From assembly GCF_001039355.2 (NCBI RefSeq), contig NW_019775525.1:1-54413 (forward strand): 54,413 nt of DNA. Direction: 5' to 3'. The stretch is from Lingula anatina (taxonomy: Eukaryota > Brachiopoda > Lingulata > Lingulida > Lingulidae). Every line of letters starts with the position of its first letter. Position 1 is the first letter of the stretch. The translations under genes were made by a program, and so were the position numbers. A model generated the notes under the pieces. The model was not told the origin of the DNA and ran no database searches. It saw only the letters and a program-made list of their open reading frames with translations. This document shows, in pieces, positions 1-13,396 of this stretch.

Positions 1-118
1 GGATTGTATCTTAAAACCATACGGTATTGCCAATTAACTAGTACATATTAATGTACAGCGTGTATTCCTGGTCGAAACAAGTCAAACTTTCCAATGAAAT
101 AATATTTCCAAAAAAATC
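1..118. other. 3' flank of the GPCR
   Basis: AT-rich sequence downstream of the receptor stop codon. I see no canonical AATAAA on the minus strand before the window edge, so the transcript end probably lies outside the window. Confidence 0.5.
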
Positions 119-1294
119 TTAAACTGCCGTTTCGTACACGTAGGCGATGTGATGGTGCTGGCATTTGCTTTGTGACTTTGATCTGTCATTGGGCCGATTT
201 CCTTTGAAAATCCCGTGGTGTCCCGTGCCACTCTCCCTGGCATTGTCCGTTCTCTTCACACACTTCAGTTTGCGAATCCAACGCACCAAAAACTTTCTTG
301 TTGCTCTGCGAAACCCGCGAGAAGCAAAATTGTACAAAATCGGGTTCACGCACGAGTGTCCGAAGGCCAGAGAATAGACAATTACTGCCAGAATAGCCTG
401 GTCGAGGATTCGCGGGATTTGGTAACCCGCGGCAATCATAATGAAAAGAATCTGCGCCGGCCCCCAGCATATTAGAAAAGATAAATCCACGGCTCCAATA
501 AGAACCACCAGTTGTTTGTTCCGGGTGTGTATGCACGTGTCGCAGGCCTTGGTGGAGTTGATGGAGTACCTCCGCGGCTGCAATATCGGCGATTTACAGA
601 GCTCCCAGAGGAGATAAAGAGACGCAAACCCAGTCACAACCAGCGGGAGAAAGAAATCCATTCCCGTCATGATGAAAACGTTCAGGTAGAACGGTAGCAT
701 CGTGGACATGTGCAAGGTGCAGATGTGGATCCCGGGTTTCTGGTCGGGCTCATCGTAGTATATAAGAATTGGAATGTTTACCAGCGAGACAAAGATCCAC
801 ACAACCAGGCTGGACACGACGGCATGGCGGCACGTTAGTCTGCCGAATGACTTCAGTGGCAACACCACCGCAAAGAGTCTAAACACTGATATCACAGTCA
901 TGGTGTAAATGCTCGCCCCCAGCGTGGTGTACTGAATAAAGTACAGCAACTTGCACGTCATCCTGCCCAGATGAAGATTCAGCTGAGAGGCGAAATAAGC
1001 GCACTGAATCGGCAGGCAGAAGACGAGAAACACCAAATCACTGACGGCCAAGTTCAGGAATAAAGAACTGGCACACGTCATAATAGCGTTTGTGGACAAC
1101 GTAACGCACACCACGAGCGCGTTCAGGAGAATCCCCACCGTCAACACTATCCCCATTAGCACCGGGAATAGGACAGCAGCCACGGCCAGGGCCTCGCTGT
1201 CGTCTACTGAGTTCCTGTCCGGGAATTCTAGCGTAACATTCATTCCAATACTGATGTTTACAGACGAGTTGGAGTTTAAATCCAGTAGAGCCAT
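119..1294 (-). CDS. Class A (rhodopsin-like) peptide-type GPCR, intronless
   Basis: A 391-residue seven-transmembrane receptor of the plasma membrane, read as one exon. Visible hallmarks: N-glycosylation sites in the N-tail (N9, N13, N19); TM1 Asn (N58 in GILLNALVV); TM2 LAVSD with D86; the TM3 Cys (C114) and ECL2 Cys (C192) that would form the conserved disulfide; TM6 CWGP (276-279); TM7 NPILY (317-321); then a basic helix 8 and a His/Lys-rich tail. The TM3 end reads FRL (138-140) followed by FAVVLP, where most relatives have DRY/DRF. The overall look is closest to galanin/allatostatin-type neuropeptide receptors, which is a judgement by eye; the ligand is unknown. The start ATG has A at -3 and G at +4, and the stop is TAA. 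The length is normal for a complete receptor. An intronless gene fits either an ordinary single-exon GPCR or a retrocopy. Confidence 0.93.
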   Translation of the reverse strand: MALLDLNSNSSVNISIGMNVTLEFPDRNSVDDSEALAVAAVLFPVLMGIVLTVGILLNALVVCVTLSTNAIMTCASSLFLNLAVSDLVFLVFCLPIQCAYFASQLNLHLGRMTCKLLYFIQYTTLGASIYTMTVISVFRLFAVVLPLKSFGRLTCRHAVVSSLVVWIFVSLVNIPILIYYDEPDQKPGIHICTLHMSTMLPFYLNVFIMTGMDFFLPLVVTGFASLYLLWELCKSPILQPRRYSINSTKACDTCIHTRNKQLVVLIGAVDLSFLICWGPAQILFIMIAAGYQIPRILDQAILAVIVYSLAFGHSCVNPILYNFASRGFRRATRKFLVRWIRKLKCVKRTDNARESGTGHHGIFKGNRPNDRSKSQSKCQHHHIAYVYETAV

Positions 1295-3235
1295 ATTCAG
1301 CCAAATTTGATTGGTGGGAAGGTTTCATTAGATAGTGCAGAAACTGACCAATCAGCTGTCATTCATTATTTCCCTCCACGCGTGTCGCTGACTGAAACTT
1401 CACAGCAACAGTGCAAGATGAGCTCTCAGTCATTTTAAGGTGAATTATCTCTAATGGCGCGGAGACTGTACAGGTCTGAATCTTCTCATGTTTCTCCTCT
1501 CATATAATTAATAAAGCTGTAACAAGAATAAATCAGCGATCAAAGCGTTGTGAAATCTAAAAAAATGTACCGTTTACTTATCTTAATTCGATTTCTCTTC
1601 CACCTTACTCTACACCGTCAGCGGCGGTACACACTGAAGATAAATATAACAGTCTTGCGTGGTATGGTGCATTAATTGCTTCCCTTCCTGATTCAGACTT
1701 TCAAACATGTGTTTCGTGCATCAACCCACGAAAATACTCCTGTTCACTTTTGTTGGACGTGATAGCACCCCGGGTAGACCTCGAGTATGTGCATTTCAGT
1801 TCCAGCGTTAGTGACTATATATTTGTTACGTCACAGTAGACGTGCGTCCGTGGTTACAGAGACGATAGTGCGGGCGCCTATATGAAGATTACCTGTCCGA
1901 ACAGTTATTATATTCCAACATACTGGTTCGTTTTCCCAGGTCATTTAGTCTAACACCACTCCCACCAGGAACGCTTTCTCAAATCATAGGCCTGTTTTTA
2001 ATTAAGCCGTCGACGTTGTTTTTTCTACGCGGTTCATTCATTTTCTTCCTCAAGACCAAATTACTTTACCGTATGCTGTCCCGATGGATCTCGTTTTCTT
2101 TTTTACTGGGCTGTTTATTGCAGTAAACAGTTGAAGTTCTCCGATTTCTGACCTCTTAAAGTGTATTTGTAACCCCGAGTAGCAGTGGGAATAATACTGG
2201 CGATCTTGTCGAGTATCTGTCCTTTTAACAAAGCGTTAAATCACGAGTGAGGGAAACATGACCAGTCTGAATATTACCTTGATCTACATCTAACATACCA
2301 GCTGTGCGACAATTCCAATGAAAATGACCATATGAGTTTTCAACTGCCGGCTTAATAAGTGAACCCAGTGAAGTAAGACCGTTCTCTACAGGTCGCAGAC
2401 TGCCGCAGGGACAACCGGTTGTTTCCAATCTTCTGCAACAGCAATTCCGTCAATGACATCAAATACACGAATCAACGCCAGCGTGCATGATGTAGAAGTA
2501 TTAATTCCGATGGTTCGCCCAGCTCACACAATAACACAGACCATGAAGCAGTCAGCTATTTATAGAAGTCCACTTTTCTCTCTCTTCTGCTGGCGTCATG
2601 GAAGGGCGTGAAGCCATGGCCGAGATCGCGAGGTCCTGACAAACAACATAAATGGCAGTGAATAACATAGCAATATCCTAGAGGGAAACCATGGTTGCTT
2701 GTAATACGACAGACTGGTAACGTAACAATCAGAGAATCTCGGCCTAATGTAATTTAGGATCCCTTCCCCAACAGGTTTGACAAAATGAATGACTCTGACG
2801 AAGTTCAGTCTCAAAGCATTAAAGCATGGCGGTATCCTTAATGTGCTTATGATATTTAGTTACGCAATGATTGATTTTTATCTCTAATTGTACATTTACG
2901 ACAAGGGCCAATAGGCGTAATATTGAAAGATAACAATAGGCCTAGAAAATAAATGTTGCTCGGTTAAGCGTGACGGATTAAAACGCCGTCGCGATGCCTT
3001 TGGGGCTTTAAATATTGTCGTGATCGGGACAGTGATTTAGTGATTTGATACTGCAAACCTTGACCGGTATGGACCCGTAATGCCGCAGGATGATACTTGC
3101 ATATAAATTATTGAGATGAAATTCATAGTTTCACTAAGCGATTTTCGCTAAGCGATTTAGATAGCTGGTACATGCATTCGTCTTCAGGCATTACACTGTC
3201 ATCGATCCGTCTTCGTGACTTGTCATTCTTACATG
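1295..3235. other. Intergenic region upstream of the GPCR
   Basis: No convincing coding sequence. Short open frames here show no domain, codon bias or splice support. It should contain the GPCR promoter, but I cannot point to a specific core element. Confidence 0.5.
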
Positions 3236-3236
3236 T

Positions 3237-3348
3237 CATCCCGGCTTTGAAATCAGCTTTGTGTCTCTTCAACGGATGATGGAAATCGACTTATGTAGGG
3301 AAGCCATTCGTCTAATTATGCTCCATACCTTCATTTATCACAGGTATA
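3237..3348. repeat. Dispersed ~112-bp direct repeat, copy 1
   Basis: This segment starts CATCCCGGCTTTGAAATC and ends CACAGGTATA. It recurs with a few substitutions at 4809-4920. No coding signature. Confidence 0.85.
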
Positions 3349-4440
3349 TTATTTAAACATCCGTTACTAACGTCAGTACCATACAGCGTTATTATTTAAA
3401 GAAGACCGGCAGATTCAGTAATCATTTCATATACATTAAAGCTGTCGGTTTAATGTCCTTGCGCAGGTGGGATAGAGGAATCAATGTCTGCTCAACATTA
3501 CCTAGAATACAGAAGGATACCTGGTAAAATTATAAGCACCTGTTACGCCTAACTTGAGACGGCTTGCAAGACCGAAGTGTGGCCCACTGTCACCCCCCTC
3601 CCCCTTTAAAGTTGGGGCTTTTAACAATATTTGATCATGACAGTGATAAATATGTTCACACATGCGTGTTAAAACACTTTAAATGTTGCAGCCTATTTCT
3701 ATAATTTGTTCCATATTTCTGAGAGTGGGTCAACATGTCGTTCCCCAAGCGATTCAAAGCCCGATGTAATACATGCTGTGTTAATGTGTTGCGAAAGAAG
3801 GGGACCAATATGTTTTTAAGTGGCATCTCGTTGCTGTGGGGGCGCTTGGGACATGTCGCTTTGAATCAAGTCCCAAATTTGCTGACTCTGAAATTGCACT
3901 AAGGCAAGTGAAACAGACATCCTAAAATCAGTAAAGATGCTCGGAAACTAAGCACATGGGCATGCATGTGCTTATTGTTTGAACACTCCACAGGATGAAG
4001 ACTGATAAATATCTTCAGTTGAAATCCGTTTAGCGTGATGCCAGTCAATCAAGGTCTCGATTCATTTCACAAGGATATTGAGCCATCACGCAAGGACGCT
4101 TTATAAATTGCCGGAACAATGGTGAGAAGGCGGGTGCCCACTTTTTGTTAAGCAACAGCAGTTCGATAACGTTCCTACTTTCTTCCTCTGTGTTTTTTTT
4201 TATTAATGGTACAAATATTGTTGTCTGTCTCACCTTAACTTTGCAGGATTTTAGACTCACATTTAGGTCGGCAATTAGAGTCCCAGAATCCCCGTCTTAC
4301 CCCTGTAAACTTTAATAAATTCTGCAGACCAACACACATTTTGCACGGGAAAATGTTCACCTTTGATTTAATTGGTATTCCGTGCGTCATTAACATTTCG
4401 AATATCACATCCTTCTCTCATCACCGTCACAGGGTGCCAG

Positions 4441-4443
<3 letters not shown>

Positions 4444-4478
<35 letters not shown>

Positions 4479-4512
4479 GTGGTTATATATATATATATAT
4501 ATAACCACCTAA
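4444..4512. repeat. (TA)n tract with a perfect palindrome
   Basis: A pure TA run is followed by a perfect inverted repeat (4475-4512): TTAGGTGGTTAT, a TA core, then ATAACCACCTAA. The palindrome would extrude as a hairpin. It may be simple-repeat decay or the remnant of a palindromic mobile element. Confidence 0.8.
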
Positions 4513-4750
4513 AATAAGACATCTAATTTCGTTGTTTTTTTTAACACATCCCCATAAAAAGAGCATTTCACAATTTCATTATGAAAGTTATTTCCACAAA
4601 ACAAGTGGGCGGAAAGAAGTCGTTATATGATTCTTCGTGTTGGTGAACAGTAGTGACGACACTTACTTGCAAGAAGTACGTACTTGCCAGTTACGACACT
4701 AACAATAAGATGTATCAAAATATGATTGTCACCGTTATTGTGTACGTTAA

Positions 4751-4975
4751 GTACTGATATTGAAATCTGAGCAGAAATAATGTTCCAAAATAAGAGTCTC
4801 ACGTTGTTCATCCCGGCTTTGAAATCAGCTTTGTGTCTCTTCAACGGATGATGGAAATCGACTTATGTAGGGAAGCCATTCATCTAATTATGCTCCATAT
4901 CTTCATTTGTCACAGGTATACTGATATTGAAATCTGAGCAGAAATAATGTTCCAAAATAAGAGTCTCACGTTGTA
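4751..4975. repeat. A-B-A nested duplication
   Basis: Segment A (about 57 bp, starting ACTGATATTGAAATCTGAG) occurs at 4752-4808 and again at 4919-4975. Between the two copies lies B (4809-4920), the repeat also present alone at 3237-3348. The arrangement looks like B inserted together with a local duplication of its target, or a template-switch event. Confidence 0.8.
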
Positions 4976-7900
4976 CATGAAGAGAATACGTTTAGCTGTG
5001 TAAATATCATGTTATTTATTAATTGTAGTATACTATAATTAAATGTAATTAAACACTGCTTTACCATAACTGCATATATAAGTGTACATGCACGGAGAGC
5101 GGTGCAAAGTCACCAGAGATTGTATACCTTGATCCCGTATTGATGACATAATTAAGTTTCATACGCCGCAGAAACAATTTTAGACTTATAATAATAACAA
5201 TAAGAAGAAGAAGAAGAACAACAACAACAGCAATAATAATAATAATATTAATAATAATTGTTATTAGAGTACCAGAACACTTATTTTCTTTGACAGTATT
5301 TTAGCATACGCATGCATGTTGGGTATGACATTTTCGTGCAGAGAATATACAACTGTATTCATGTATTGGAGTTTATAGATCACTGCTAACAGTTGCTTCA
5401 ACTTACAGTAGTAGTGTTCGTCTTTATAAATCTATCTATGCTAGGACGATTGATAAATCCTTTGAAAACCTACAAATATTTATGTATTAAGGCAGTCACG
5501 CTGGAGAAAATCCCTGAAGATTTCAAGTCTCGCAAATTTTTCCGTTTTTCTAAGTATAAAGTAATTATAATCAATCACCTGACCATCGCGTAACAAGGGT
5601 ATCTACTTAGAAACATCTGTATTGAAGATAGCAATTGCGGATTGGAAAAAGCTGGATGCAAAAACCGAAGTAACTGGAAAATCCGCTTTTTAATGGCGCA
5701 TGCAATGCATATTTCAACCGCACGGAGTACGAATTCACTGAAAATGGCGTCGGCACTTGGTGAAACTTCTATGACTTGTAAATTTTTTGTGCGCAAAGTA
5801 AGATTTGAATAAAAGTACTGTGGTATTTTAAGGTACTGTAAAAATTAATTATTATCCAGATACCAAAAATGAGGTTTCTTCTGCATTTTAACATTCACTA
5901 ATGCATCTACCTTTGTGGTGATTTAAAACAATAAAAGTTCCCTCGAAAATATATTATATCAGTGTTTATATTTCTTGTATCTATGTACAAGCATAGGCAA
6001 CCCAAATCCTTTATTGTCAATTTAACACCTTTATATTTTGATGTGAGATAGCAATCGATATATGTGGCGTAATTTCACTCCTGAACAAGATTTTATCACG
6101 ATAATTGGCATAGTGGACTACAAGTGTACGGCCTTCAAACCTGCGCCGTCATTTTAGTTTAAATGATTTTATCATGGAGTTTTGAGCCCCTAAGTACATA
6201 TTTTCATTAAACAAAGGAATTTTTTGTTACAACAATAACGAAGGAGAAACGGAGAAATTTGAGAAACCGATTTTTCCTTTTTTGCCTTAAAATTACAATT
6301 ATGACGTCACCTGTAAGATGACGTGTGTTTAAGTAAATAGATTTAGTCACTGAGCACTTAAGAGTTATCTGTTATCCAAAGGAATGTATGTAAGGTAGTA
6401 AATAAGGAGTTTTTTGTAAGCGCTTACAGTATCTTTAATAGGAGCAGATAGATAGGCCAGTAAATAAAAAACAAACAAAAACAGAAAAATTTATACAGAA
6501 AAAATAGGGATAATAAGAACAAACTTCCCACTTCCAATGACACTTTGAGAAACATAATGAGAATACTGTGCTGAAGCAGTGCTATTTTTGATGGAGCTAT
6601 TGGTTCAAGGCACTCGTTTAAATCCTACTCCAGGAAGCAACTTATCGGCAAAACCAAGAAAAGATTTTGCGGCGACGGCGTCAAGTGCCATCTACACGCA
6701 GTGTGACACTTGCTGTCGTATGTAATTTGTATCATCGATTTATTCATCAGTTCTAAGTGTTTAAAGTGCTCTTAGAAAAAAGCGTCAGGATGCCTTATAA
6801 TCTTGAAATCATAAATGTATAATGTCGTTACCAAGTAGTCCAAAACCTACAGAATGCTGGCAGCGATGAGTCTAATTTTCTCACAGAGAATGAAACGCTG
6901 CATGACACCGCTACAGTTGCGCGTGTCAGTCGTCAATCGGCGTCTCCCTCAGGAATTAGAAGGTGTATGTTTCCTGTCATTAGTACCTGTGCCAACGCAA
7001 CAGACTGTACATAGCCAGAAGAATTACCCAATAGTGTATAGGGTGTCCCTCGATATCGTAACAAACCGTTCCTTTTTCGCGAGTGTAACTTTTTTGCTAA
7101 ATGAAGTATAAATTAAGAAATATTGAAGATCGCTTACCACACTAAATGTGCCAAATCTTTTATAAGCCGCCAGTAAAAAGCAAAGCTCTTTGCCGTTTCG
7201 GAACAATTTATACCTTTTAACCAAAGGGAAAAACTATATTGCCGGTAATAAGACTAATTTGACATTGACGTTCTTGTAGGCACTGTCTTGGTTATTTAGC
7301 AGTATTAACGTGCTCCTCTACATTTCCTGTGATGATAAGGGTCAAGGTCACAAGAGATTAGGTATCAATTTGACTGCTCCTATCGGCTGGCCAACTCCCT
7401 ACATTGATAAAAATAAAGTTCCAGTTTAAATGTTCAAATCATGGCACATTGGCAAGGGATCTGAAGTTAGAGGACCTAAAAGTAATTACTTTGGGACATT
7501 TGGGATTTATAACACTCCAAAATTCTTACACTCGCAAAAATAGTATAGCATGTTCATTTCTAAGCGAGTTTATCGACCAGATCTTATGGACTATAATGTA
7601 CACCCACTCGTTGGTGTATGACGAAATCATATAAAACCTTTGCTTTGTCTTCTTTATCAGTTATAAATTGACAGATGCTCAAAGGTGGGAAATAAAAAAC
7701 CATAACAAGTAGATAAAAATACCTGTACTCTAAACCACCTTTTAAGATGAATTAAGCAAATACTTTTGCACGAATTACGTCTATAACGATGTTTTAGTGT
7801 CAATGAAAGCACAAAATTCCTTCAAAAGAGCGCTCATAAGTTAACATTGGCAAAACATTGAAATTGTTGAACACAAACGTCTTTTTTCGGTTCCATGCTA

Positions 7901-10260
7901 CGTCTCCACCAACAGGTAGTGTCACTCCTTACCACGTGTACTGGCACCCCTTTATCACTAGAACCAGGCGTCAGAGATTTTTACGTGGTTAACGAATGCT
8001 AAATGATTATCATTTAATAATTAAATAAAGAAATAAATGAATGAAAACAAATTAATGAGATACGATGCAGAGGATAATAATTCTAATAATAATAATAATA
8101 ATAATCAGGTTTACTCTTTGAATCTTCTGGCAATATTGCTAACGTCCCCTCAGAGCAAGGTACTGTCTATAAATACTGTCACAGCAACACGAATCTATTC
8201 TCATTACCGACAATGCACCCACGCCAATTTCCTATAAATCAAATGATATATATACCCTATCATTAGAGTCATCAAGACAATTTCCTGCTCACGAAAAATC
8301 ACTGCAATAATACGCAAATGTTTTTTGTTGTACAGAGATATGCGTCCAAGTAAAGCAAATTATGGTGTTTGGAGTAACTACTGTATCGCCGTTAAAATTG
8401 GTGTTACTCGGCATGAGCGCTTTGTTTAAATTCTAGCAGATTAAAGCTACAGAGCTGCTGTTCTGTTATTTCTGAGTCTGGGTGAAGTCACTGCATGGAC
8501 TGTTTTTTAAATAAGAACGAAAGATAAAAAAAACTGGTCTAAACTTGGAGGCCGAACATAAGGGGCTGCTTTTATTCAACATTTGATATTAAACATTTGG
8601 TCTTTTCTATAAAAACGACTGGAATATTCTTATTATTCATCCCGGTTTAAAGTTGACTAAAACTTTAATCTAAAAGCAAAAACCGACATTCTTGAGACCG
8701 GCCCCGACAAGACAAAGCGTTCTCTATGTGAACACGTCTTTAGAAGAGAATCAATTTTATCTCTCTCTTATCAACTGTCACATCCAATCAACAAAATACT
8801 CAATAAGTTATTTGATGAGCAGTTTGGTAAGCAACATATTATTGGTTTTGCCCTTAAGATGCACCCTGAGTTTCAGAAACACCTTTTTTATCAATATGCC
8901 TTGGTCATTTCCAGTAAAAACGAGCAACTGATAAAAAAGCGGTTAGTTTCTAGTAATACCTGAATCTAAGGGTGATACTGGCAACAAGGGAGACATAATG
9001 TTAATAAGGTGACGTTAATTTCCTGTTATATTCAAAACACAGGGTGGAAAGCAGCTGCCGTGAAATACCATGGCGTCGTTTTGTTACATACGAGGTTGAA
9101 GTAGATGGTTCAAGAGCTCCTGCTCAATCATTAGAACGGACATCCCTGGCAATTATGTTAGAATATATCCATTCATCATAGTCATTCTGGGACCCAGTAA
9201 GGTGAATGTCGAGATTAACAATGGCAGATTTTTCCATTATAGATTGGTTTGATCCATTGGTGATTTTCTTTTTAAATATCTTTACATTCAATATTACTGT
9301 TATCGTGATTAAAATACATTAAAATTCTTGCAACATTTATATCGAATATATACATGTATATACTTGTATTTAAATCTAATATACCCCACTACGTCGGCCA
9401 TATGGTTTTTTTGCCAATGAGGTTGACAGAACATTTTATATCAGATAGCTTATTGGGGGTCAAATGTCAAGGTCGACTGTAAAATTCTCTAAAAAATAAT
9501 TAATAAAACATTAAGCTTTTTGACCTTGTTAAAATATACAATGTATTAGTTTAGCAATTAAAAGAAAGCAAAATCTGGGAGGGTCATGTTCCAATGCTTT
9601 TGGATAATTTTTTATTATTACAGAGACTGGTATTTAACGAGTAGAATTGGACCAGAAGATGCATCGGTTTGTAGTTTCAAATTTTTAATTTTTATAATAA
9701 AAACAGGTGGGTTACTGACAAATAGCCGTTAAAAATATTGTCTCATTCAAAGATACATGTTGACTACTGCAGAGAAAATAACTTTGAACTGCGAAATATG
9801 GCAGTAGCAATTAAAACGTGATGCATGTAGATACATGCAGCAGTATTAATCATACGTTTATTCCCATGATTTCCATGATTCCCAGGATTCAAGTCTTTTT
9901 TTTGCAGAGGCCAATTCTTTCCTAACCAGAATACAAGTGCTCGATATCGACTTTTTTCTAAACGTGCAACGGGTATACATGCACAGCAACATTTGATTTT
10001 GGGATTGTTTTCTTGGCAACATTTATGTTCTCAGCAATGGATTCCATAATGCCTATCATAATAATCAATCAATGTGCTTGGAACATGTAATTAGATGGTG
10101 TCGTAATGCGGACAGGGTATTGGTTAAAGGGGATAGATCTTCGTAGGCGACCTTGACCTTGTGAGGTTAACAATTATGAAATTTGGCTTTATATTACTTC
10201 ATTCCAATTTTTAAGCAATGTTAATTATCATTTTATTGCTCCATTCCCTTATTCGTCTTT
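4976..10260. other. Gene-free AT-rich intergenic sequence
   Basis: No coding sequence that I can support. Notable content: a mixed AAG/AAC/AAT microsatellite at about 5188-5260 and an (AAT)n tract at 8084-8105. The open frames are short, lack recognisable domains and show no splice context. Confidence 0.5.
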
Positions 10261-12724
10261 TATCTCCCTCTCTCCCCCTCTCCAGTCTCTCTCTCTCTCT
10301 CTCTGTAGGCCTACCTTTAACATTTCATTTTAGGTATTCCATTTTATTTCATTTTCATCCATTTCATCTAATTTTATCTAATGCAGTGTGAATTTGATTT
10401 AATTCAATTGGATTGCATATTATTACTCTCGATCCTGTTATCCAGACAATCTATGAGCCGTTTTGTGTCTATATTTAGCTGTTAAACAGAGAGATGAAAT
10501 GGAAGCCAGAAATAACTGAAAATTTCGGAAGCACAGAGCTATCACTTAGGCAACTGTCTGGCCATTAAGCCGTGGAAACAACCCATTATAGTCTACGTTA
10601 TCTCAGCTCCACCACGAACGCTGCAGCTGGCTGCCAGATACTGCGTCACAGTAGATTGTGTTATGATTGCTTTAGTCATTTTAAATAAATCATCAGGCCT
10701 CTTAGGGGATACTGCATCCTAGATTCCTCGACGCCAGCCTCTGTTTTTTTGCTGATCATTTTAACGGCAAATTATAACCTTATTTTAAAATATTGTGTGA
10801 CGAGAAATTTAGGTATCTTTCTGGCTCCATTGACGTCCCAAGGCTAACAAATGTTATCTGTGAAATTTAAATCCGTGCATATTTGTCTCTGCGTCTGTCT
10901 GTCTGTCTGTCTGTCTGTCAGTCAGTCCATGAGTCCGACTGTCATCTGTTCACCTATCCGCCTGACAGCCTCATTGTCATTCGCGGTCTCTGACGTTGTC
11001 ATTACCTTAGGGCTACGTTGGCCATCGTCCATTGTTGCCGCTTTTTTTTCTCTCATTAACTTGTTCTTATAGGTTTTTAAGTTAGAAGATCACGTGCTCC
11101 TCGAGTTCCACAGATAGTTGGAATTTAACTTACTCTACCGGCATACCTCTGTATAATCCCCGGCCCCTCCTCCTCTTCTCTCTCTCTCTCTTTCTCTCTC
11201 TCTCTCAGTCTGTAAGACAAATTCAGAGACATTTAAACAGTGGAATTAGATTTTCTTTGAAACTTGAGGTGGTCGATGAGCATCCTTCAACATACCTTTT
11301 GTAGGACTTGTTCTTGCAATAGAGGAAAAAGCTCCATCAAATTTTTTATGGATATTCTGCTAATGCAGAGGCTTTTATATAGGAATTGGTGCTTTTGTTG
11401 GTGGCCAAGATTTCGAAAAAAATGTTCATGAAATAAGGGAGAGAAGATATAGCAATTTCAACCAATTCCGGGTGTCCAAATGATTGATCTTAATCTTAGT
11501 TATTAAATGTTTTCCTATATCCCTCCGACTAATTCACTTATTACGGCTAGAACTGGAGGAGGTCTGCGTTTCTGTTTTCGAAGCACGCCGACACCTACCC
11601 AGCCATCTGCCTTATGCCGCGTTTTTTTCCGTTGTTTCATTTGCCCTTGTGGGTTTTCAAGTCGTGTTCGGCTCATCGTGTATGCCACTTAACATCTCTG
11701 GCTTGAAATGAAGTATGGCTTCAACACCCTCCCATACACATGTTTTGTTATTGTAACGTGATGGTATTATACAGATGGTTACGCCACGCGTGCACTGATA
11801 AATCTGCCAGCTCGGTACACTGTACACGTAAAATCAGACAATGGAAGGAGAATTAATGTATCATCCTAATCAAGTCCATTCGCTAAAAATCTATTTTGAC
11901 CCGCTATCTGCCTCTAATATTTAAAAATCACCACGAGTTAATGTACCAAAAGAATAAAAAACTTTCGGAAATGACTTGCACGCGTTCGCTCACATTTGGC
12001 AAATATTTTTGAAGAAAGTTTTTTTCACCCTGAGGAAGGCTTCAAGAATTTTTTTTGCCCAAAAATTGGTCTAATTTTTTAATTGAAGACCAAAGGTTTT
12101 GTCTTCTTTCGCCAAAGATAAACCAGGTGTTATTCACTTGATTAATTATTTTCATTACATGAAAGGCTTATCACATTTAAATAAACAGGTATTCTACATT
12201 GATTGACTTCTGCATTGAAACTATGTTCAACCATTAAGTTGCGGTCTTACAAGTAGTTTGTTTGTGAATTAAGGCACTCGATTGAGAGGGAAAATACTAT
12301 ACAGCATTAAGACGAACATAATAGTGTAGAGCGCCTTCGTCGTTTTTACCACTAATAACCCATCGCAGAGCAATCTTTAATGAAAAATAACCAAGCCATC
12401 AATCTTCCGTGGCTTACCTCAACTTTTACTAAAGGTTACACTAATTGCATCGTTTCGGTTCAGTGTTAGATGGTTTTGATACGGAATATCGGCTGCGTGT
12501 AGACATATGTTTTGACTGCTTCATTCACCGGTATGCTGCGTTTATCTGTTTTCCAAAGAATTACTCACGTATATCACTTGGTCTGTGCTTTTACCTGGAA
12601 ACCACACTAAAGGAGATACCACACTATTTTGACAACTGGTTTTGAATTACAAATTGTTAAATTGGTTAGCCGGCAGATGCACTGAATAACTGTGCTCTTC
12701 AGATCTCTGATCGGTTCATTATCT
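10261..12724. other. Gene-free region with pyrimidine microsatellites
   Basis: Contains (CT)n at 10286-10304, (CTGT)n at about 10893-10919 and (CT)n at about 11166-11206. No coding sequence recognised; frames across these tracts are artefacts of low complexity. Confidence 0.55.
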
Positions 12725-13395
12725 TTCACCTGAATCTTGCATTTCACCCGAAAACCACACTTAACGGAACGCCCCAGCACATCAACGTATATGTATGTAA
12801 GATTTCTAAAGACGGCTAGCAAATCATACATTTAAAAAACTGTTATATGTTCAGCTTGCTCAGGTATAAAATGACGAAGACTGGTCTCTTTTGCAATGTA
12901 TTTTCAAGTTTTATCTCTAAATATTCACTTTTACCCAAAGGACACTCTTAAGAAGGTCTCAAGTCGTTCTGATTTCGGTCTGTTTTCAATCTCTTGAAAA
13001 TGGGAATCAAAGAAGCAGCTAGTATGCTCAGTTATGTTCAGTATCCTGCCGGCTCACGCCATGAGGCAGTGAATCCCCCCTAACAGCTGAAACCGGGGTA
13101 ATGATCTCGAGGCTGTTTTGTTAATGGGGTCGCCTCGGACACCAATTTGAGCAGTTACGCAATGCTGGTCGTTTCTTTGTGAGGTCATTGTTAAGACTTG
13201 CAGAAACTATGCGTAGAAACAGATGTTAAATTGTACAATATGTGGCCAGATAGTGCGGCGTTAATAACTACTGCATTCAGATGAACATTGAACACTCTTA
13301 AACACTCCATACATAAGAATGCCAAATAGAGCTATTCGAGCCAGATATTGATAGCCAAACACAAAAGACTTTCTTATAACACTTCTATTTTTTAC
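12725..13395. repeat. Tandem duplication D1, left copy
   Basis: A ~671-bp unit repeated almost identically at 13397-14067, offset 672. The two are separated by exactly one N. Differences are scattered substitutions and small indels. No coding content is evident. Confidence 0.9.
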
Positions 13396-13396
13396 N

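Noticed and set aside
7342-7350. TCAAGGTCA, a nuclear-receptor-like half-site, with similar sites at about 9468 and 10150
   Set aside because: Short motifs expected by chance in 54 kb. No nearby gene or conservation to support a function.
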